The notes: generated from the sequence alone by a model not told the origin. Positions 27,201 to 39,150 are shown, counted from the first letter of the stretch. The stretch: DNA of 64,000 nt from Sebastes aleutianus (GCA_916700875.1 CAKAKS010000039.1:26376315-26440314); one strand, 5' to 3'. Numbers and translations: made by a program.

Positions 27201-29756
27201 AATTTCATTAATGCATTAATCTAACCTGCGATTTTTAGCTTGTAGCGGGCTCAGTTTTAAAGCTAGAGTGAAGATACTGGCATCATATGCAACTAATAAA
27301 ACCTTATGTCATACTAGCTCGTCACAAAGGAGGCTAAATAACGCTCCAAACTTGTGCTAAATTTTGGCGAGGAAAAACTGTCATGGCCTTTTCAAAGGGG
27401 TCCCTTGACCTCTGACCTCTGACCTCAACTTGTGGGTTCTATGGATACCCACGAGTCTCCCCTTTACAGATATGCCCACTTTATGATAATCACATGCAGT
27501 TTGGGGCAAGTCATAGTCAAGTCAGCACACTGACACACTGACAGCTGTTGTTGCCTGTTGGGCTGCAGTTTGACATGTTATGATTTGAGCATATTTTTTA
27601 TGCTAAATGCAGTACCTGTGAGGGTTTCTGGACAATATTTGTCATCGTTTTGTGTTGTTAATTGATTTCTAATAATAAATATATACATACATTTACATGA
27701 AGCAAGCATATTTGTCCACTCCCATGTTGATAAGGGTTTTAAATACTTGTCAAATCTCCCTTTAAGGTACATTTTGAACAGATACAAATGTGTGATTAAC
27801 TATGGACCATCATGAGATTAATCGAAATGAAATATTTAATCAACATTTAATTTAATTGACAGCCCTAATATAAACATACAGTATATGCTAACAGTTTGCA
27901 TGTTATGTGTAATTTTTTTACATTTTTGCATGTTACCATGCTTGTAAATATCTGTAACCATCAGAAGTAAATATAGTATTGTGCAAAAATCTATTTTAAA
28001 AACATGATGGTAATGTTGTTTTGAACACGTAGTGAACTAATTAACTACAGTTGTGCGACATGTTTTAATTTTTATGGACTTGTAAATACGCTCAAACTAG
28101 TCTACACCTCGCTGTTTGTGCATTCTTACAAATTAGCATGCAAAAAATTTGCACGCTTAAAGCTATCTGCTGTTATCATGTTAACACACAATAATTAATG
28201 TTTTCATATGCATATTAAGAGTATAACTGTCACATTCTGCCTCTCTGTCCCTCCGTCCAGCCACATTCCCACTTCCCCAGTTTCAATGTTGTTTTGTGCC
28301 TTGCTTTCGAGCCATTTGAGCCTGTGTCCTGAATCCTGAATTCTTGTTTAAATGTGGTCTCTGTAACTTCCGTTTGGCTTCTTATCTACCCATGCCAGTA
28401 CGCTCACATACGTTAATTTTATTAATAAACCCCTTAACTCTCCCTGTCTGCCTGGTCTGCCTGCATTTGGGTCCTTTTCCTTGCTGCCTTACACTCACCC
28501 AACTATAGGCATGTAAACATGCTTTAACATGCAAACACTTAACAAAATAGTCTTTACTCTGTTAAACCCTGAGGCAAAAATACATGTTTTCCCAGGAGAA
28601 GTTGAGGACGGCACATGTTCTGAGAAAAAATTCAGAGATTTCAGAGATTTAAGTTGTAAATTTGTGAGGAAAAAAAACGTTGATATACTCTGAGATTAAA
28701 GTGGCAAATTTACAAGAAAAAAAACTGACACATTTTCGAGATTATAAAGTCATAAATTTACAAGAAAAAAATCAGAAAAACAACGGAATGCAAGTTTTTT
28801 CACAGAATGTCACCGCCCTCCACCAGCTCTGTAATTCTGTTTTTTCCCCTACAATGGCCCTAATGCGCCGTCGTAGATAGGTATGGAAGCCAAGGGCTGC
28901 AATACTTTTATTTTATTAATTTTCTCAAGATCATGAGTTAATTACCTTGTTATCTCATGATAAGAAAGTTGTTTAAGTTTTCTGGTAATACAGAATAATT
29001 ATCTTAAAAAAAACAAAAGGTTGTTTTCCCAAGATAATTAACATGTTATCTAGTTTTTAAGATAACAGGATTAAATAAAATAATTGCAACAACCATTCTT
29101 GGCTTCCATTGATAAGATTAGCAAGGCTTCTCTCTTTCTATGAGCATGATAGCCTCACAGGGCCATTAGCCTGGCAGACTTTTAGTATTCAATCCTTTCT
29201 TGTCCCTTTGTTATCTTTTGGTGTAAAGCATCACACACCAGCCAGAGTCATTTCAAGCTCAAACAACTGCTCCTTGTAATATTTGCTGTTAACATAAAAA
29301 ATGGCTTTGTGCAGCTTTAAGATACGTATCAAGGTGTGAACGGATTTCTGCTTAAGCCACTCTAGTAGCTTGTGCTGGCACGAGAAATTAATATGTCTCC
29401 ATTCTAATGGTAAAATTGTGTTCTTGAGGACTAAATCATAAATGCCATAGACTGTATGTTCACAAAAATAAATGATAAATCTGCACACTTACCTGAGAAG
29501 TATGTGATGGCCAGGCCCAGTATCGCTGGTGGGAGCAGAGACCACGTGTAGAAATCGAGGAAGCTGAAGTAGAAAGCCACAGAGCTTCCAAAATACCCAT
29601 TGACTGCATCTGGATGAAGCAGCAGACAGGTGACTGGTATAAGTGAATGCATGGTTTAACTGTCTCACAGGCAGAAAATAGAAACTACCACACAGCCATC
29701 TATTGTGAATTCTAATCGCATGTGTGTATGTGTTTGTGTGTACAAGCATCATGTGG

Positions 29757-29791
<35 letters not shown>

Positions 29792-32700
29792 GTATTTCCA
29801 CCCACCCAGCGGCTGAGCCAGCTGATTCCCAGAGTACCAGGCCTCACTGAGATCCTTCAGTTGGTCCGGGTTGTGGAGGGGAAACGAGTCCACAATAACA
29901 CCAGCTGACACAAGCTTCTGCCCTGCAATGGCATGCACTTTTACACACACTACAAAGACAACACTCACAACCCAGAGTGACCTGAGATCACGGATGACAG
30001 AGGGACACTATATACAGTTACATGCACACACTTATACAGCACGTCTCACACACTGAGGCCGATGCTGACTGAAGCAATTTCTTGATCGAATGTGAGGAGA
30101 AGAACAGCTGAGGCCAGCAAGACGTAGAGACACATAGTACATCTGGATACTGGCTGAATGTGGACACAGCAGTCAACAGCTAATATTTACAACATGGCTG
30201 TCAATACGGCCAAAACACAAAACCCTAAGTGATGATTAGATTGCTCTAAACACAATATATGAACTTGATGGGCGACTACAATGTGAGGAGATGAGTGTAC
30301 TGCAATAACTTAAAGGTCCCATATCGTGCTCATTTTCAGGTTCATACTTTATTTTGTGTTTCTAATCGAACATGTTTACATGATGTAATGTTAAAAAAAA
30401 AACTTTATTTTCCTCATACTGTCTGCCTGAATATGCCTGTATTTACCCTTTGTCTGAAACGCTCCGTTTTAGCCCTGGACTGTATATAAGAAGTGGACGT
30501 AGTCACCGTGACGTCACCCATTGGTTTGTGGACTGTAGTTTTGAAGCCTCGAGTTCAGCTTTTTGGCCGTCGCGATCTTGGTATTTGGCCATCGCCATGT
30601 TGTTTTTTTGCAACCAGAAGAGACATTTTCAGGCGACTAAAAAGGTTATAATTAACTTTCATGAACTGAAAACGATTAAGGTCCTAAGACGAAAACAGGG
30701 ACAACTCCCAGACCAGACAACGCCGTGGTAGCGACCTTTCAATCACATGGTAGCCACGCCCTAAAGCATAACCTGCTTTATGGTCTATTTGACTCTAAAT
30801 GGGACCATAATTTACTAAATGAACATCATGCTGTATTGAAGAAGACTTGAAAATAGTGATTGAGACCATAAACTCATGTTTACAATGTTTACTGAGGTAA
30901 TAAATCAAGTGAGAAGTAGGCTCATTTTCTCAATCAGACTTCTATACAATCAGACCTTTTTTTGCAACCAGAGGAGTCGCCCCCTGCTGGCTATTAGAAA
31001 GAATGCAAGTTTAAGCCACTTTCTGCATTGGCTTCACTTTTCAAACCCGGAGGTAGCCCACTGGTTTTAGCAAATTTCAACAGGATTGCGTTGCTAGACA
31101 ACAGCTTGGGTCCATGTCAGCTCCCTGTCAGCTGATGTCATTCACATACACACTGCAACCGGAAATAATCTGGGACACATTTCAGCGTTTCGATACTTTC
31201 ACAGTATTTATAAAGCACTTAAACCTGCTTTATAATAATAAAGACATGAAAATCTCACTTTTTACAATATGGGACCTTTAACAAGTGTTGATCTTCAGCT
31301 GTCCAGTGTATGTATATGTGTATTTCCATCTTTGTCCCGAGGCATTTATTGAAATGATTGAACTAAGTAACAAATAATAAAAAAACAAAACAGAAATCCT
31401 CCCAATAAAGTATTTATCTTGATGGATATTTCTGCAGTGTGTGCCTCATGTCTCCCCAATACTGATGTGAACACACAGTGAGAGCACTCACAGATGTTGT
31501 CACGGTGATGCAGTGTGTAGCTGTCAGACAGGCCGGGTATCCTCAGGTCTCTCTGCGCCCGCAGACCATCCAGTTCATACTTCACTATGTACTGCCGCTC
31601 CGCCAGGGTCAGGAATACCTCCATGTTGTCTGTCACACACATGGATAGACACAGATACATAAATATAGCCACTGATGCATTAATACAAACACACACAATA
31701 ATGACAAATACAGTTTTTAATATTTGCTCCAATTCTACCCACTGCAGCTTTAAAGACCACAGTAAATAATAGATACCCATTCGCACAGACCAGAACACAG
31801 ACCAGAACTCCTCTACTGCTGTACCTGAATCTTTAAAGTTGTCTCTGTCGTGGTAGGAGAAGGCCTCCATGTCCCCGCTAATATTGTCCCTGCTGCGGTA
31901 AGTCTTACATAGACCCAGCTCTTCAGTGGCTTTAAGTAACGTACAGCGTGGGACAGAGACCACAATGATGTCACCACTGGCATCCTCGCCCGGATGGGCC
32001 AATAAACCAGCACCTGGGGTGAGACAGTGGAGCAAAGAGGTAGAATTGAAACTCTTATTTTGTAATTTGTAACCGATTTGTTTCCAATAATAAACAATAT
32101 ACAGACGTAGGCAAAGTTGTTGGTAACGTTCCGTTAAAGAGAGAAAAACCCACAATGGTCACTGAAATAACTTGAAACTGACAAAAGTAATAATAAATAA
32201 AAATTCACTGAAAATTAACTAATGAAAATCAGATATTGTTTTTGAATTATGGTTCAGCAGAATCATTTAAAAAAACAAACTAATGAAACTGGCCTAGACA
32301 AAAATGATGGTAACATTAACTTAATATTTTGTTGCACAACCTTTTGAGGCAATCACTGCAATCAAGTGATTTCTGTAACTCTCAATGAGACTTCTGCACC
32401 TGTTGACAGGTATGTTGGCCCACTCCTCGTGAGCAAACTGCTCCAGCTGTCTCAGGTTTGAAGGGTGCCTTCTCCAGACTGCATGTTTCAGCTCCTTCCA
32501 CAGATGTTCAATAGGATTTAGATCAGGGCTCATAGAAGGCCACTTCAGAATAGTCCAATGTTTTGTTCTTAGCCATTCTTGGGTGTTTTTAGCTGTGTTT
32601 TGGGTCATTATCCTGTTTGAGGACCCATGACCTGCAACTGAGACCAAGCTTTCTGACACTGGGCAGCACATTTCGCTCCAGAATGCCTTGATAGTCTTGA

Positions 32701-34710
32701 GATTTCATTGCACCCTGCACAGATTCAAGACACCCTGTGCCAGATGCAACAAAGCAGCCCCATAACATAACCGAGCCTCCTCCATGTTTCACATTAGGTA
32801 CAGTGTTCTTTTCTTTGGATGCTTCATTTTTGCGTCTGTGAACATAGAGCTGATGTGACTTGCCAAAAAGCTCCAGTTTTGTCTCATCTGTCCAAAGGAC
32901 ATTCTCCCAGAAGCTTTGTGGCTTGTCAATATGCATTTTGGAAAATTCCAGTCTCGCTTTTTTATGATTTGGTGTCCTCCTCGGTTGTCTTCCATTAAGT
33001 CCACTTTGGCTCAAACAGTGATGGATGGTGCGATCTGACACTGATGTACCTTGACCTTGGAGTTCACCTCTAATCTCTTTGGAAGTTGTTCTGGGCTCTT
33101 TGGTTACCATTCGTATTATCCGTCTCTTCAATATGTCATCAATTTTCCCCTTGCGGCCACGTCCAGGGAGGTAGGCTACAGTCCCATGGACCTTAAACTT
33201 CTGAATAATATGTGCAGCTGTAGTCACAGGAACATCAGGCTGCTTGGAGATGGTCTTATAGCCTTTACCTTTAACATGAAGGTCTATAATGTTCTTTCTG
33301 ATCTCCTGAGACAACTCTCTCCTTAGCTTTCTGTGGTCCATGTTCAGTGTGGTACACACCATGATGCCAAACAGCACAGTGACTACTTTTCACCCTTTAA
33401 ATAGGCAGACTGACTGATTACAAGTTTGAAGATACCTGTGATGCTATTTACAGGACACACCTTAGTTTAATATGTCCCTATGGTCACATTATTTTACATC
33501 TTTTCTAGGGGTACCATCATTTTTGTCCTGGCCAGTTTCATTAGTTTGTTTTTTAAAATGATTCTGTTGAACCACAATTCAAAAACAATATCTGATTTTC
33601 ATTAGTTCATTTTCAGTAAATTTTTATTTATTATTACTTTTGTCAGTTTCAAGTTATTTCAGTGACCATTGTGGGTTTTTCTCTCTTTAACGGAACGTTA
33701 CCAACAACTTTGCCTACGTCTGTACATACATTTGCATAAAGCAACTATATTTTCCCACTCCCATGTTGATAAGAGTATTAAATACTTGAAAATCTCCCTT
33801 TAAGGTACATTTTGAACAGATACATGTTTTTAATTTGCGATGAAATATTTTAATGGATTGACAGCCCTAATATATACATATTTACTACTTCTCTATACAT
33901 ACTACATTACTGTCTACACCTCTGTTTACATATTACTTCTCATCATGCATATACATGCTACATCCTGTTTACATTGAGTTTTCCCATCTGAAATACTGTT
34001 AACAAAATTATAAATTTACATTTACATTACTATTTTATATTTACTTATGTTTATATTTATTTTAACTGCACTACTTCATGCCTGAGCACTGTTGAAGGAA
34101 CCTGAGACCAAAGATTTTCATTGCCAATGACTTTGCTGGAATTGACAAATGATAAATAAAGCACCTTGAACCTAGTAACTGTAAATGTTAACCATCTCTG
34201 GCCTCCATTTACATAGGAATCATTTAACTATATTGATCTAAATTGCCAACTGGCATGCTAATGCAAATGCAATCAAATGTATAAATGCTAGAGACCTTCC
34301 AGGCAATGACTCTCCTTTTCAGTAACAGACTTCCAGTCAGAGAGAGAGTGAGAGAGAGAGGTTTGATGTGTATCAAGGTTGCAATCAATGCAGACAGATT
34401 AGTGAGCTCTGCAAGACTCCTGCAGCTCATCACTGTTGTTCGAGCCCTCACCTCCATCTTTCTGAGGAGCTCCGATCACTTTGATGAGCCACCTTTTTGT
34501 CTCTGGGCGAACTTTCTCTCCGAGCTTCACCAGAACCAGCGGCTCGACCCGCTCCGACACACAGCAGGGGCAACTGACTTTAGTCCAGCCGGGTCCGATG
34601 GTGGCAGCACTCAGTTTGCTCAGGAGCCCCTCCGCTGGAGTCTTATCCTCCGGCTGCTGGGCTGTTTCACTGCTGCCACCGCCACCTTCATCGCCGTCTG
34701 CCTTACTCAT
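24268..34710 (-). CDS. ano10: anoctamin-10 (TMEM16K), 14 coding exons
   Basis: Minus-strand exons, in transcript order: 34710-34452, 32013-31825, 31629-31492, 29922-29806, 29609-29493, 26905-26567, 26460-26278, 26032-25977, 25870-25796, 25350-25186, 25109-24918, 24818-24681, 24493-24377 and 24291-24268. They total 2,109 nt (702 residues; human ANO10 has 660), with GT/AG borders and kept phase. The order of blocks matches ANO10: N-terminal cytosolic region (LVKLGEKVRPETKRWL), NGYFG, WSTVVMEMWKR, SYRWGT, EPRPGFHG, ENH..KILVFTFFNYFAVLFHIAF, LINQ, YIELLVQFGYLSLFS and IRSDAYKICK..RPF. Several hydrophobic helices fit the multi-pass TMEM16 fold. ANO10 is an ER/endosomal membrane protein of the scramblase/channel family, mutated in human spinocerebellar ataxia. 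The start ATG lies seven bases after a splice acceptor, so the 5' UTR comes from upstream exons. Confidence 0.93.
24377..24493 (-). CDS. ano10: ano10 coding exon 13
   Basis: 117 bp. Encodes the final helix ILVKMVMAVLIPDEPDWI and a charged tail (KKREHIEY). The IPDEP motif corresponds to the family IPD.P. Confidence 0.9.
24681..24818 (-). CDS. ano10: ano10 coding exon 12
   Basis: 138 bp. Encodes FEVLSFVSVVSNCWLLL and the LLLAVLVE helix near the C-terminus. Confidence 0.9.
24918..25109 (-). CDS. ano10: ano10 coding exon 11
   Basis: 192 bp. Encodes YIELLVQFGYLSLFSCVYPL and NNLTEIRSDAYKICK..RPF, strongly conserved anoctamin helices that carry acidic residues of the ion-binding region in relatives. 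The donor is gtcagc. Confidence 0.94.
25186..25350 (-). CDS. ano10: ano10 coding exon 10
   Basis: 165 bp. Contains LASLLIVTQLINQMTEVVIPF and a charged loop (ESEDDPPEDKF). The donor is gtgagt. Confidence 0.9.
25796..25870 (-). CDS. ano10: ano10 coding exon 9
   Basis: 75 bp. Encodes FTFFNYFAVLFHIAFFKQD, a conserved helix of the TMEM16 core. The intron before it is only 106 bp. Confidence 0.92.
25926..25970. repeat. (GGAGA)n pentanucleotide repeat
   Basis: About nine GGAGA units. On the ano10 transcript strand this is a pyrimidine (TCTCC)n tract just downstream of the 56-bp exon's donor. Confidence 0.95.
25977..26032 (-). CDS. ano10: ano10 coding exon 8 (56-bp small exon)
   Basis: Encodes ENH..QSAFENHLTAKILV, the conserved loop leading into the next helix. 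The length is not a multiple of three, so skipping it would shift the frame. A (TCTCC)n pyrimidine tract begins about seven bases after its donor. Confidence 0.88.
26278..26460 (-). CDS. ano10: ano10 coding exon 7
   Basis: 183 bp. Completes a hydrophobic helix (LVLLGMLGFYW) and encodes the LIYMPSVLHILYTNVLSTLYR segment. The donor is gtgagt. Confidence 0.92.
26567..26905 (-). CDS. ano10: ano10 coding exon 6
   Basis: 339 bp. Carries the second membrane segment with WSTVVMEMWKR, then SYRWGTL, EPRPGFHG, NPVTG..EPLFP and the start of the next helix (LVSVPVVGLFLG). Confidence 0.94.
26906..29492. other. ano10: ano10 intron with MITEs and a tract of sequence-strand repeats
   Basis: Besides the MITE at 27177-27866 it contains, at about 28618-28790, aaagt-aaattt-acaagaaaaa repeats that resemble the minisatellite at 59958-60410. 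Otherwise it is AT-rich with no coding evidence. Confidence 0.6.
27177..27866. mobile_element. hAT-like MITE family A, copy in ano10 intron
   Basis: It starts agggctgtcaaagttaacgc and ends gacagccct, with interior blocks shared with 9857-10527. The flanking octamers gtataaag and atataaac match at six of eight positions, suggesting a decayed hAT target duplication. Confidence 0.88.
29493..29609 (-). CDS. ano10: ano10 coding exon 5, first membrane segment
   Basis: 117 bp. Starts with the conserved DAVNGYFG and runs into the hydrophobic stretch FLDFYTWSLLPPAILGLAI, the first transmembrane helix. The donor is gtaagt. Confidence 0.92.
29806..29922 (-). CDS. ano10: ano10 coding exon 4
   Basis: 117 bp. 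Encodes SAGVIVDSFPLHN and the following helix up to the NGYFG junction. A (GT)15 run (29761-29790) lies just inside the downstream intron. Confidence 0.9.
29923..31491. other. ano10: ano10 intron with TTAA-flanked MITE
   Basis: Most of this intron is the 964-bp element at 30314-31277. The rest has short CA tracts and no coding evidence. Confidence 0.6.
30314..31277. mobile_element. TTAA-flanked MITE (piggyBac-like), 964 bp
   Basis: It begins aggtcccatat and ends atatgggacct, exact inverse ends, and is flanked on both sides by TTAA (30310-30313, 31278-31281), the piggyBac target site. The interior is non-coding. Confidence 0.82.
31492..31629 (-). CDS. ano10: ano10 coding exon 3
   Basis: 138 bp. 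Encodes LAERQYIVKYELDGLRA, matching the ANO10 family block TMAECQFIIKHELENLRA. The donor is gtgagt. Confidence 0.9.
31825..32013 (-). CDS. ano10: ano10 coding exon 2
   Basis: 189 bp, residues 87-149. It contains the ATEELGLCK-type block of the anoctamin N-terminal domain. The acceptor is ccccag and the donor gtacag. Confidence 0.9.
32102..33722 (-). mobile_element. Tc1-like transposon, copy 2
   Basis: It is 1,621 bp, the same length as copy 1, bounded by TA (32100-32101, 33723-33724) with about 210-bp inverted repeats. It differs from copy 1 by only scattered single bases. Confidence 0.95.
32321..33377 (-). pseudogene. Tc1-like transposase, same frameshift as copy 1
   Basis: The first frame (33377 to 32589) ends at QDNDPKH plus one residue. 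The second (32671 to 32321) carries SPDLNPIEHLWKELK. About seven residues differ from copy 1, yet the frame break is the same. Confidence 0.9.
34020..34172 (+). mobile_element. LINE 3' tail fragment
   Basis: An AT-rich segment with cctgagaccaaagattttcattgccaatgac and the terminal aataaagcaccttgaacct resembles the 3' ends of fish Rex/CR1-type LINEs. It is too short to assign firmly. Confidence 0.4.
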
Positions 34711-34717
34711 GCTGAGA
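34452..34717 (-). CDS. ano10: ano10 first coding exon
   Basis: The acceptor ctcctcag precedes 34717 (minus strand). The ATG is at 34710-34708 and the donor gtgagg follows 34452. It encodes residues 1-86: a Gly/Ser-rich start of about 45 residues that human ANO10 lacks, a CPCC motif, then the conserved LVKLGEKVRPETKRWL and KKDGG-like block. Confidence 0.88.
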
Positions 34718-36914
34718 CTGAGGAGAGATGTTAACAAAACAGTTTTTAGTTTGTGGTTCCTGTCTGTTATGTTCATAGTTTTTCATCATCATATCATCAT
34801 TTCATGTCCATATGAAACTGGAAAAAGAATTGTGAGGGTTTCTCCTCTTGTTACACTGCTGCACTTGTGATTGTTTTCCATTTTTTGACGCACTATCGTC
34901 ATGGTCCCCAGAGGATGAATTCTAATGACTTTAGAATCTGACTTTACATCTAGCGCCACCAGTTATTTCCATGGCCTAGGAAAGTTCAATCAATATTAGT
35001 GAACATGAGCTGCTCTCTCTGAAAGCCAGAAACCTGAGAAGCAAGTCTCAAACTTGTGATGTCATAGGGTATAAAGTGTGGAGCTGCTCCATAGACAATG
35101 AATGGGAGACTGATTTTGTGGACCCACAAAATGTTTGTTTTCTTTTTTATACCCAAATGAGCGTTATTCTATTGTAGTGTTCTCAGTTGTGAAACTGAAA
35201 ATAGTTCCCATATACTCAGATAATTTCCCTGGGTGCTCTCAGTGTCATCTATAACATCTTTCCCTATTCATTGTCTATAGAGTAATTTCACAATTTATAC
35301 CCAATGACATCACAAGTTTGAGTTTTATCATCACAGTTTTTGGATTTGGGAGAGTTGTTCATGTTTACTAATATTGTTTGGACTGTTTTAGACCTTAACA
35401 ATAACATGTATGAATTTTGAAAATGGGCATGTTTCTTTAACTACTCATCTAGCACCATCATCAGTCCAATACTGTTTGTGACCAAATACCTACAAAACTA
35501 ATGACATTTCAAAGTAAAATTCAGCTGTATTTTGTGTTAAGTGCTAATTAAAGAGGACCTATTATGCTTTTGTGCTTTTCTCCTTTCATTTAGTGTGTTA
35601 TATAGTTTTTTTGTGCATGTAAAAAGTCTGCAAAGTTACAAAGCCCACGCAAAAGGGAGTTACTCTCTCCCACAGAAACACTGCTCCTGAACTGCCTGAA
35701 ACACCTAGCTTGAAGTCCCACCTTTTCTTCCATAACTTGGTGATGTCACCAAGTAACACATTTTGCCTACCGGCTAGTTTGACAGGCCCTCAAACAAAGC
35801 TAGTTAGAGTGGAGCTGGAGCAGAGTCTGAAGAGTTCGGTTCAGTTGACCGATCACAACAGTGGGCCAACTGACCAATCAGAGCAGACTGGGCTTTTCGA
35901 GAAGGTGGGGCAGGAGCTCAAACAGAGCGTTTCAGACAGAGGGCGAAAAGAGGTGCTGCAGCAAAGCCGGTATGAGAAAAATAAAGCATTTTTTATTAAC
36001 ATAAAGCATGTAAACATGTTCTAGTAGAAACCCTGAATACAAGTATGAAACTGAAAATAAGCATAATAGGTCCCCTTTAACATATGTTAGAATGCTAACA
36101 TGCTAACCTAAGATGGAGTCATGGTCATTAACATTAAACCTTCTTAACATCAGCATGTTAGCATGCAGATATTAGTTAAATTCACGGTCATAACTTCTCT
36201 ATAATCTTTTAACGAACAGAATAAAAGTCACGAAGCAATAAAAACTGTTTTGTTAGTCAGAGCTAGATAGGTAGATAACCTGTTAAGGACTCTGTTAGTG
36301 TCCCACCAAACACCAAACCTTTGTTACCTCCTTTCTAAGATGCTGCAACAGACTTTTTTTTTACAATCCATCATTTACATATTTGAGTGCAGTCATATCT
36401 TGGCAGTTATAATTGTAATTTCTGCATTTGCATCACCAGCTATTACATTATAACAACATTAGACTGGTAATGGAGCTCTTGGGTTTGCATGGGAGACTTA
36501 AAAGGCAGCAATTTCAGGCATCATTTTCATGTAATCTGCACATTGTACTTTGTCATTCGCACTCTGGCTGTAAAATCAGTTACTTGCTGCACCTTTCAGA
36601 TGTGAATCTACATGAAATGTTTCAGTTTCTCAGGAGGAAATGGTGGTTATTTCTGCACTAAAAGCAGTTAAAAGAACTTCCTCTGTTTTGATTGCATCTT
36701 AACTGGGCTTACACAGATACAGATTGACACACAGATACACATGCATACAGAGAAACACATGGAAGACAGGATAAGACTGACAGAGACACAGGAAGACAGA
36801 AGTGAAAGTGATACGGTCCCTCCTAATGTGATTGTCATGTTTAAACAGGCAGTAGCAGAGAGAAAGAGAGAGAGACATATAGGGTGAAAAAGGATGAGTC
36901 AGGAAATACAACAC
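34718..36914. other. ano10 5' intron sequence with MITEs
   Basis: It contains inverted segments ctcaaacttgtgatgtcat (about 35048) and its inverse (about 35308) bounding a probable MITE. The TTAA-flanked element at 35552-36076 follows, inserted in a dispersed gene-linked repeat (taacatgctaac type, about 35440-35550 and 36080-36170). Confidence 0.5.
35552..36076. mobile_element. TTAA-flanked MITE (piggyBac-like), 525 bp
   Basis: The ends agaggacctattatgc and gcataataggtcccct are inverse copies, flanked by TTAA at 35548-35551 and 36077-36080. A second copy lies at 54397-54874. Confidence 0.85.
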
Positions 36915-36988
36915 CTGGCAGGGGACGTTGATGATGAGGTTCTGGTCTCTGGTCCTACAGCAGGCCCACACCCCCTCCAAACTCCTGT
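36915..36988 (-). other. ano10: possible alternative ano10 5' exon
   Basis: The minus strand has a plausible acceptor (gtgttcag before 36988) and a donor (gtgttg after 36915) around 74 bp of GC-rich sequence. Splice signals alone support it. It would be non-coding or an alternative leader. Confidence 0.25.
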
Positions 36989-37092
36989 CTGAACACACAC
37001 ACACACCCATAAGCATGAAGACAACAACATCTAGTCAGTTTTCCTGAAAAGAAACCAGAAACAACACACTCTCACTCTCTGCACACACTTAC

Positions 37093-37270
37093 CCAGCCTC
37101 AGCGTGTGCTGCCTCCCAGCTTTCTCTGTGAGTGTCTGTGTGTCTGTGTGTGTGTATATGGCAGGAATGCGGAGGAACTTCCAGAGACTGCAGGGTGTGG
37201 AGGGTTGTTTGGTTTATATGCAGGCTCCTCCCTGCTTCCTGCTCTCTGTTTTACTGCTGCGGCTGCAGCT
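37093..37270 (-). other. ano10: probable ano10 5' UTR exon
   Basis: A strong minus-strand donor (gtaagt immediately after 37093) follows GC-richer sequence, and the coding exon at 34717 needs an upstream exon. The upstream border is unknown; 37270 is only a guess. Confidence 0.35.
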
Positions 37271-39002
37271 GCCGGGTCCTACTGCTCCACCGTCTCTGCT
37301 ACTAACAATACCTCCAGATGCTCCAGGGCAACTACACCTTGGTTTGAAACCTTTGACAATCTGCTTGCTGTCAAGTAAACCAGATTAGAGCACTGTTGAC
37401 CTTTAAATAAATAAAAAGCACATCTAATGTGTGACACTTAGACAAATTACACTGTACCACATACTACCACATATGGTGGTTCCCAACCTGTGGGGTTGGG
37501 AGAGGAATGTATGAGGTCATGCGATGATTATCATATCAGGAACAACAGGAAAAAAAAATATTAGCCTACAGCATTATGTTTTCTAACCATTGCTTATATG
37601 CATATTTAATTTCTTAAAGGGATAGTTTGGGTGTTTGAAGTGAGGTTGTATGATGTACTTATCTATAGTCAGTGTATTACCTACAGTTGATGACGGTCCA
37701 GTCCCCAGTTTGGAGAAACAGACAGGAGTACTGCCACTGGAGCAAAGCAACGTACTGCTGTGGACGGGGCCAGCAGCAAGACATATTTTAGCCACCTAAA
37801 AGAGAGGCCCACCTAAAAAAAAAAATCAATATCAATTTACAGTTTTTTCTCATTCGCTTTGGCTCGTTAGAATCATTTTTTTCAAAATAGTAATTTAAAA
37901 TCTCTGAACAATTAGTTTGTCGTTCACAACAGATTAAAATTTCTCATTCATTCAAGCAAATTGCACGTGTTTTAGCACATGAGCAAAAGAGTTAGTGTAA
38001 GAGAGAACCACTTACACGACTTATTGATCAAAACTGATGAGTTGACTCTCAGTGAAACTGTCGTCCTCTTCACAACTTCTAAACATTCATTCATCATTTC
38101 AGCCATCACATGCAAAATAATAATAATAATAATAATTCATTCAATTATCAAAATCTGGTAGACATACATGTATATTCCATAAATATCTATGACGAGGAGG
38201 TACAAATAATTGTTTTTTAACTGAAATAACAAAGTTGTTTCATTGTTGCAGGGTTGTTATTGTTTTTTGGGCATTAATGTAATTTTGTGGCGAAATTTCT
38301 GTCCACAGTATATGACTTTACATGAAAGATCAAAAGAGAATTTTCTGTTCGAGTATATGTAACACATTTCTACACGAATAATTTTACTGTATACATACAA
38401 ATGTGCATTTCCTTTTTCTGTGTAGGTACGACAGTATTGACTTTTCCCAGTAAACTTTTACCTGCTGTTGAAATGGGAATCTAAAAAGCTCAGTGTGATA
38501 CACAACAGCATTCAGCTAGGCAGACATTGTGGTATCGTACAGTAAGCAGTTCACAAAAAGTAGAACAAAACAGAAATTTGTATGTAAGAAACATTTCCAG
38601 AGTTGACTGCCATGATGACAAAACACCCAAACATTTTGACCAGTACAGCTCACACGATGACAAAACAACTTTTCATTTTGGTTGGTTCAATATTGTCTCT
38701 CGCCGTTGACTACCGTTCATATTATTTCTGAAATATGGTCCGATGGTGGTCCAATGGAAGGAACGGGACTTTGCCTCTCTATGCTGTTTTTGTCAAAACA
38801 ACTAGAGAGGAAGTCAAGGGATCACGTACATGTGAATATAGCTGCAGAGAACAAGTATGCTCTTCTTTTCATCATGTTTTCTGTCCTAGTTAAATGTTAA
38901 CCACCTCTGGCCTACATTTACATGGGAATCATTTAACTATATTTATCTAAATTGCCAGCATGCATGCTAATGCAAATGCAATCAAATGTTTGAATGCTAG
39001 AG

Positions 39003-39150
39003 ACACTGCCGTCCCTGGTTGGGAAGCAACGCTTCCTCTGGAATAACCTCCCTATGGACATCAGACAGTCTGATTCTGTGGAGACCTTTAACTTTGAACT
39101 CAAAACCCATTTTTTTGCCCTAATTTAAGTCTAGTAGTGATACTTGATAC
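39003..39150 (+). mobile_element. L2-like LINE 3' fragment
   Basis: The ggaataacctcc..atggacatcag...tttgaactcaaaacccat sequence resembles the end of an L2-type LINE reading frame and 3' UTR. It is truncated and degraded. Confidence 0.45.

Larger units (their letters stand above)
32066..33868. mobile_element. partial family A MITE interrupted by Tc1
   Basis: Left of the Tc1, gatttgtttccaataataaa matches the family A interior. Right of it the same family resumes (catacatttgcataaagcaa) and reaches the terminal gacagccct at 33868. The Tc1 used an internal TA. Confidence 0.75.
32014..34451. other. ano10: ano10 intron holding a Tc1 inside an older MITE
   Basis: The Tc1 at 32102-33722 splits a partial family A MITE (about 32066-32101 and 33723-33868). 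A LINE-like tail ending aataaagcaccttgaacct lies at about 34020-34172. No other coding sequence is evident. Confidence 0.7.

Noticed and set aside
28680..28880. 66-residue frame in an ano10 intron
   Set aside because: It is made of the aaattt-acaagaaaaa repeat with no splice or family evidence.
34285..34870. 149- and 129-residue plus-strand frames over the first ano10 exon
   Set aside because: They are antisense shadows. The minus frame has conserved anoctamin residues and splice signals.
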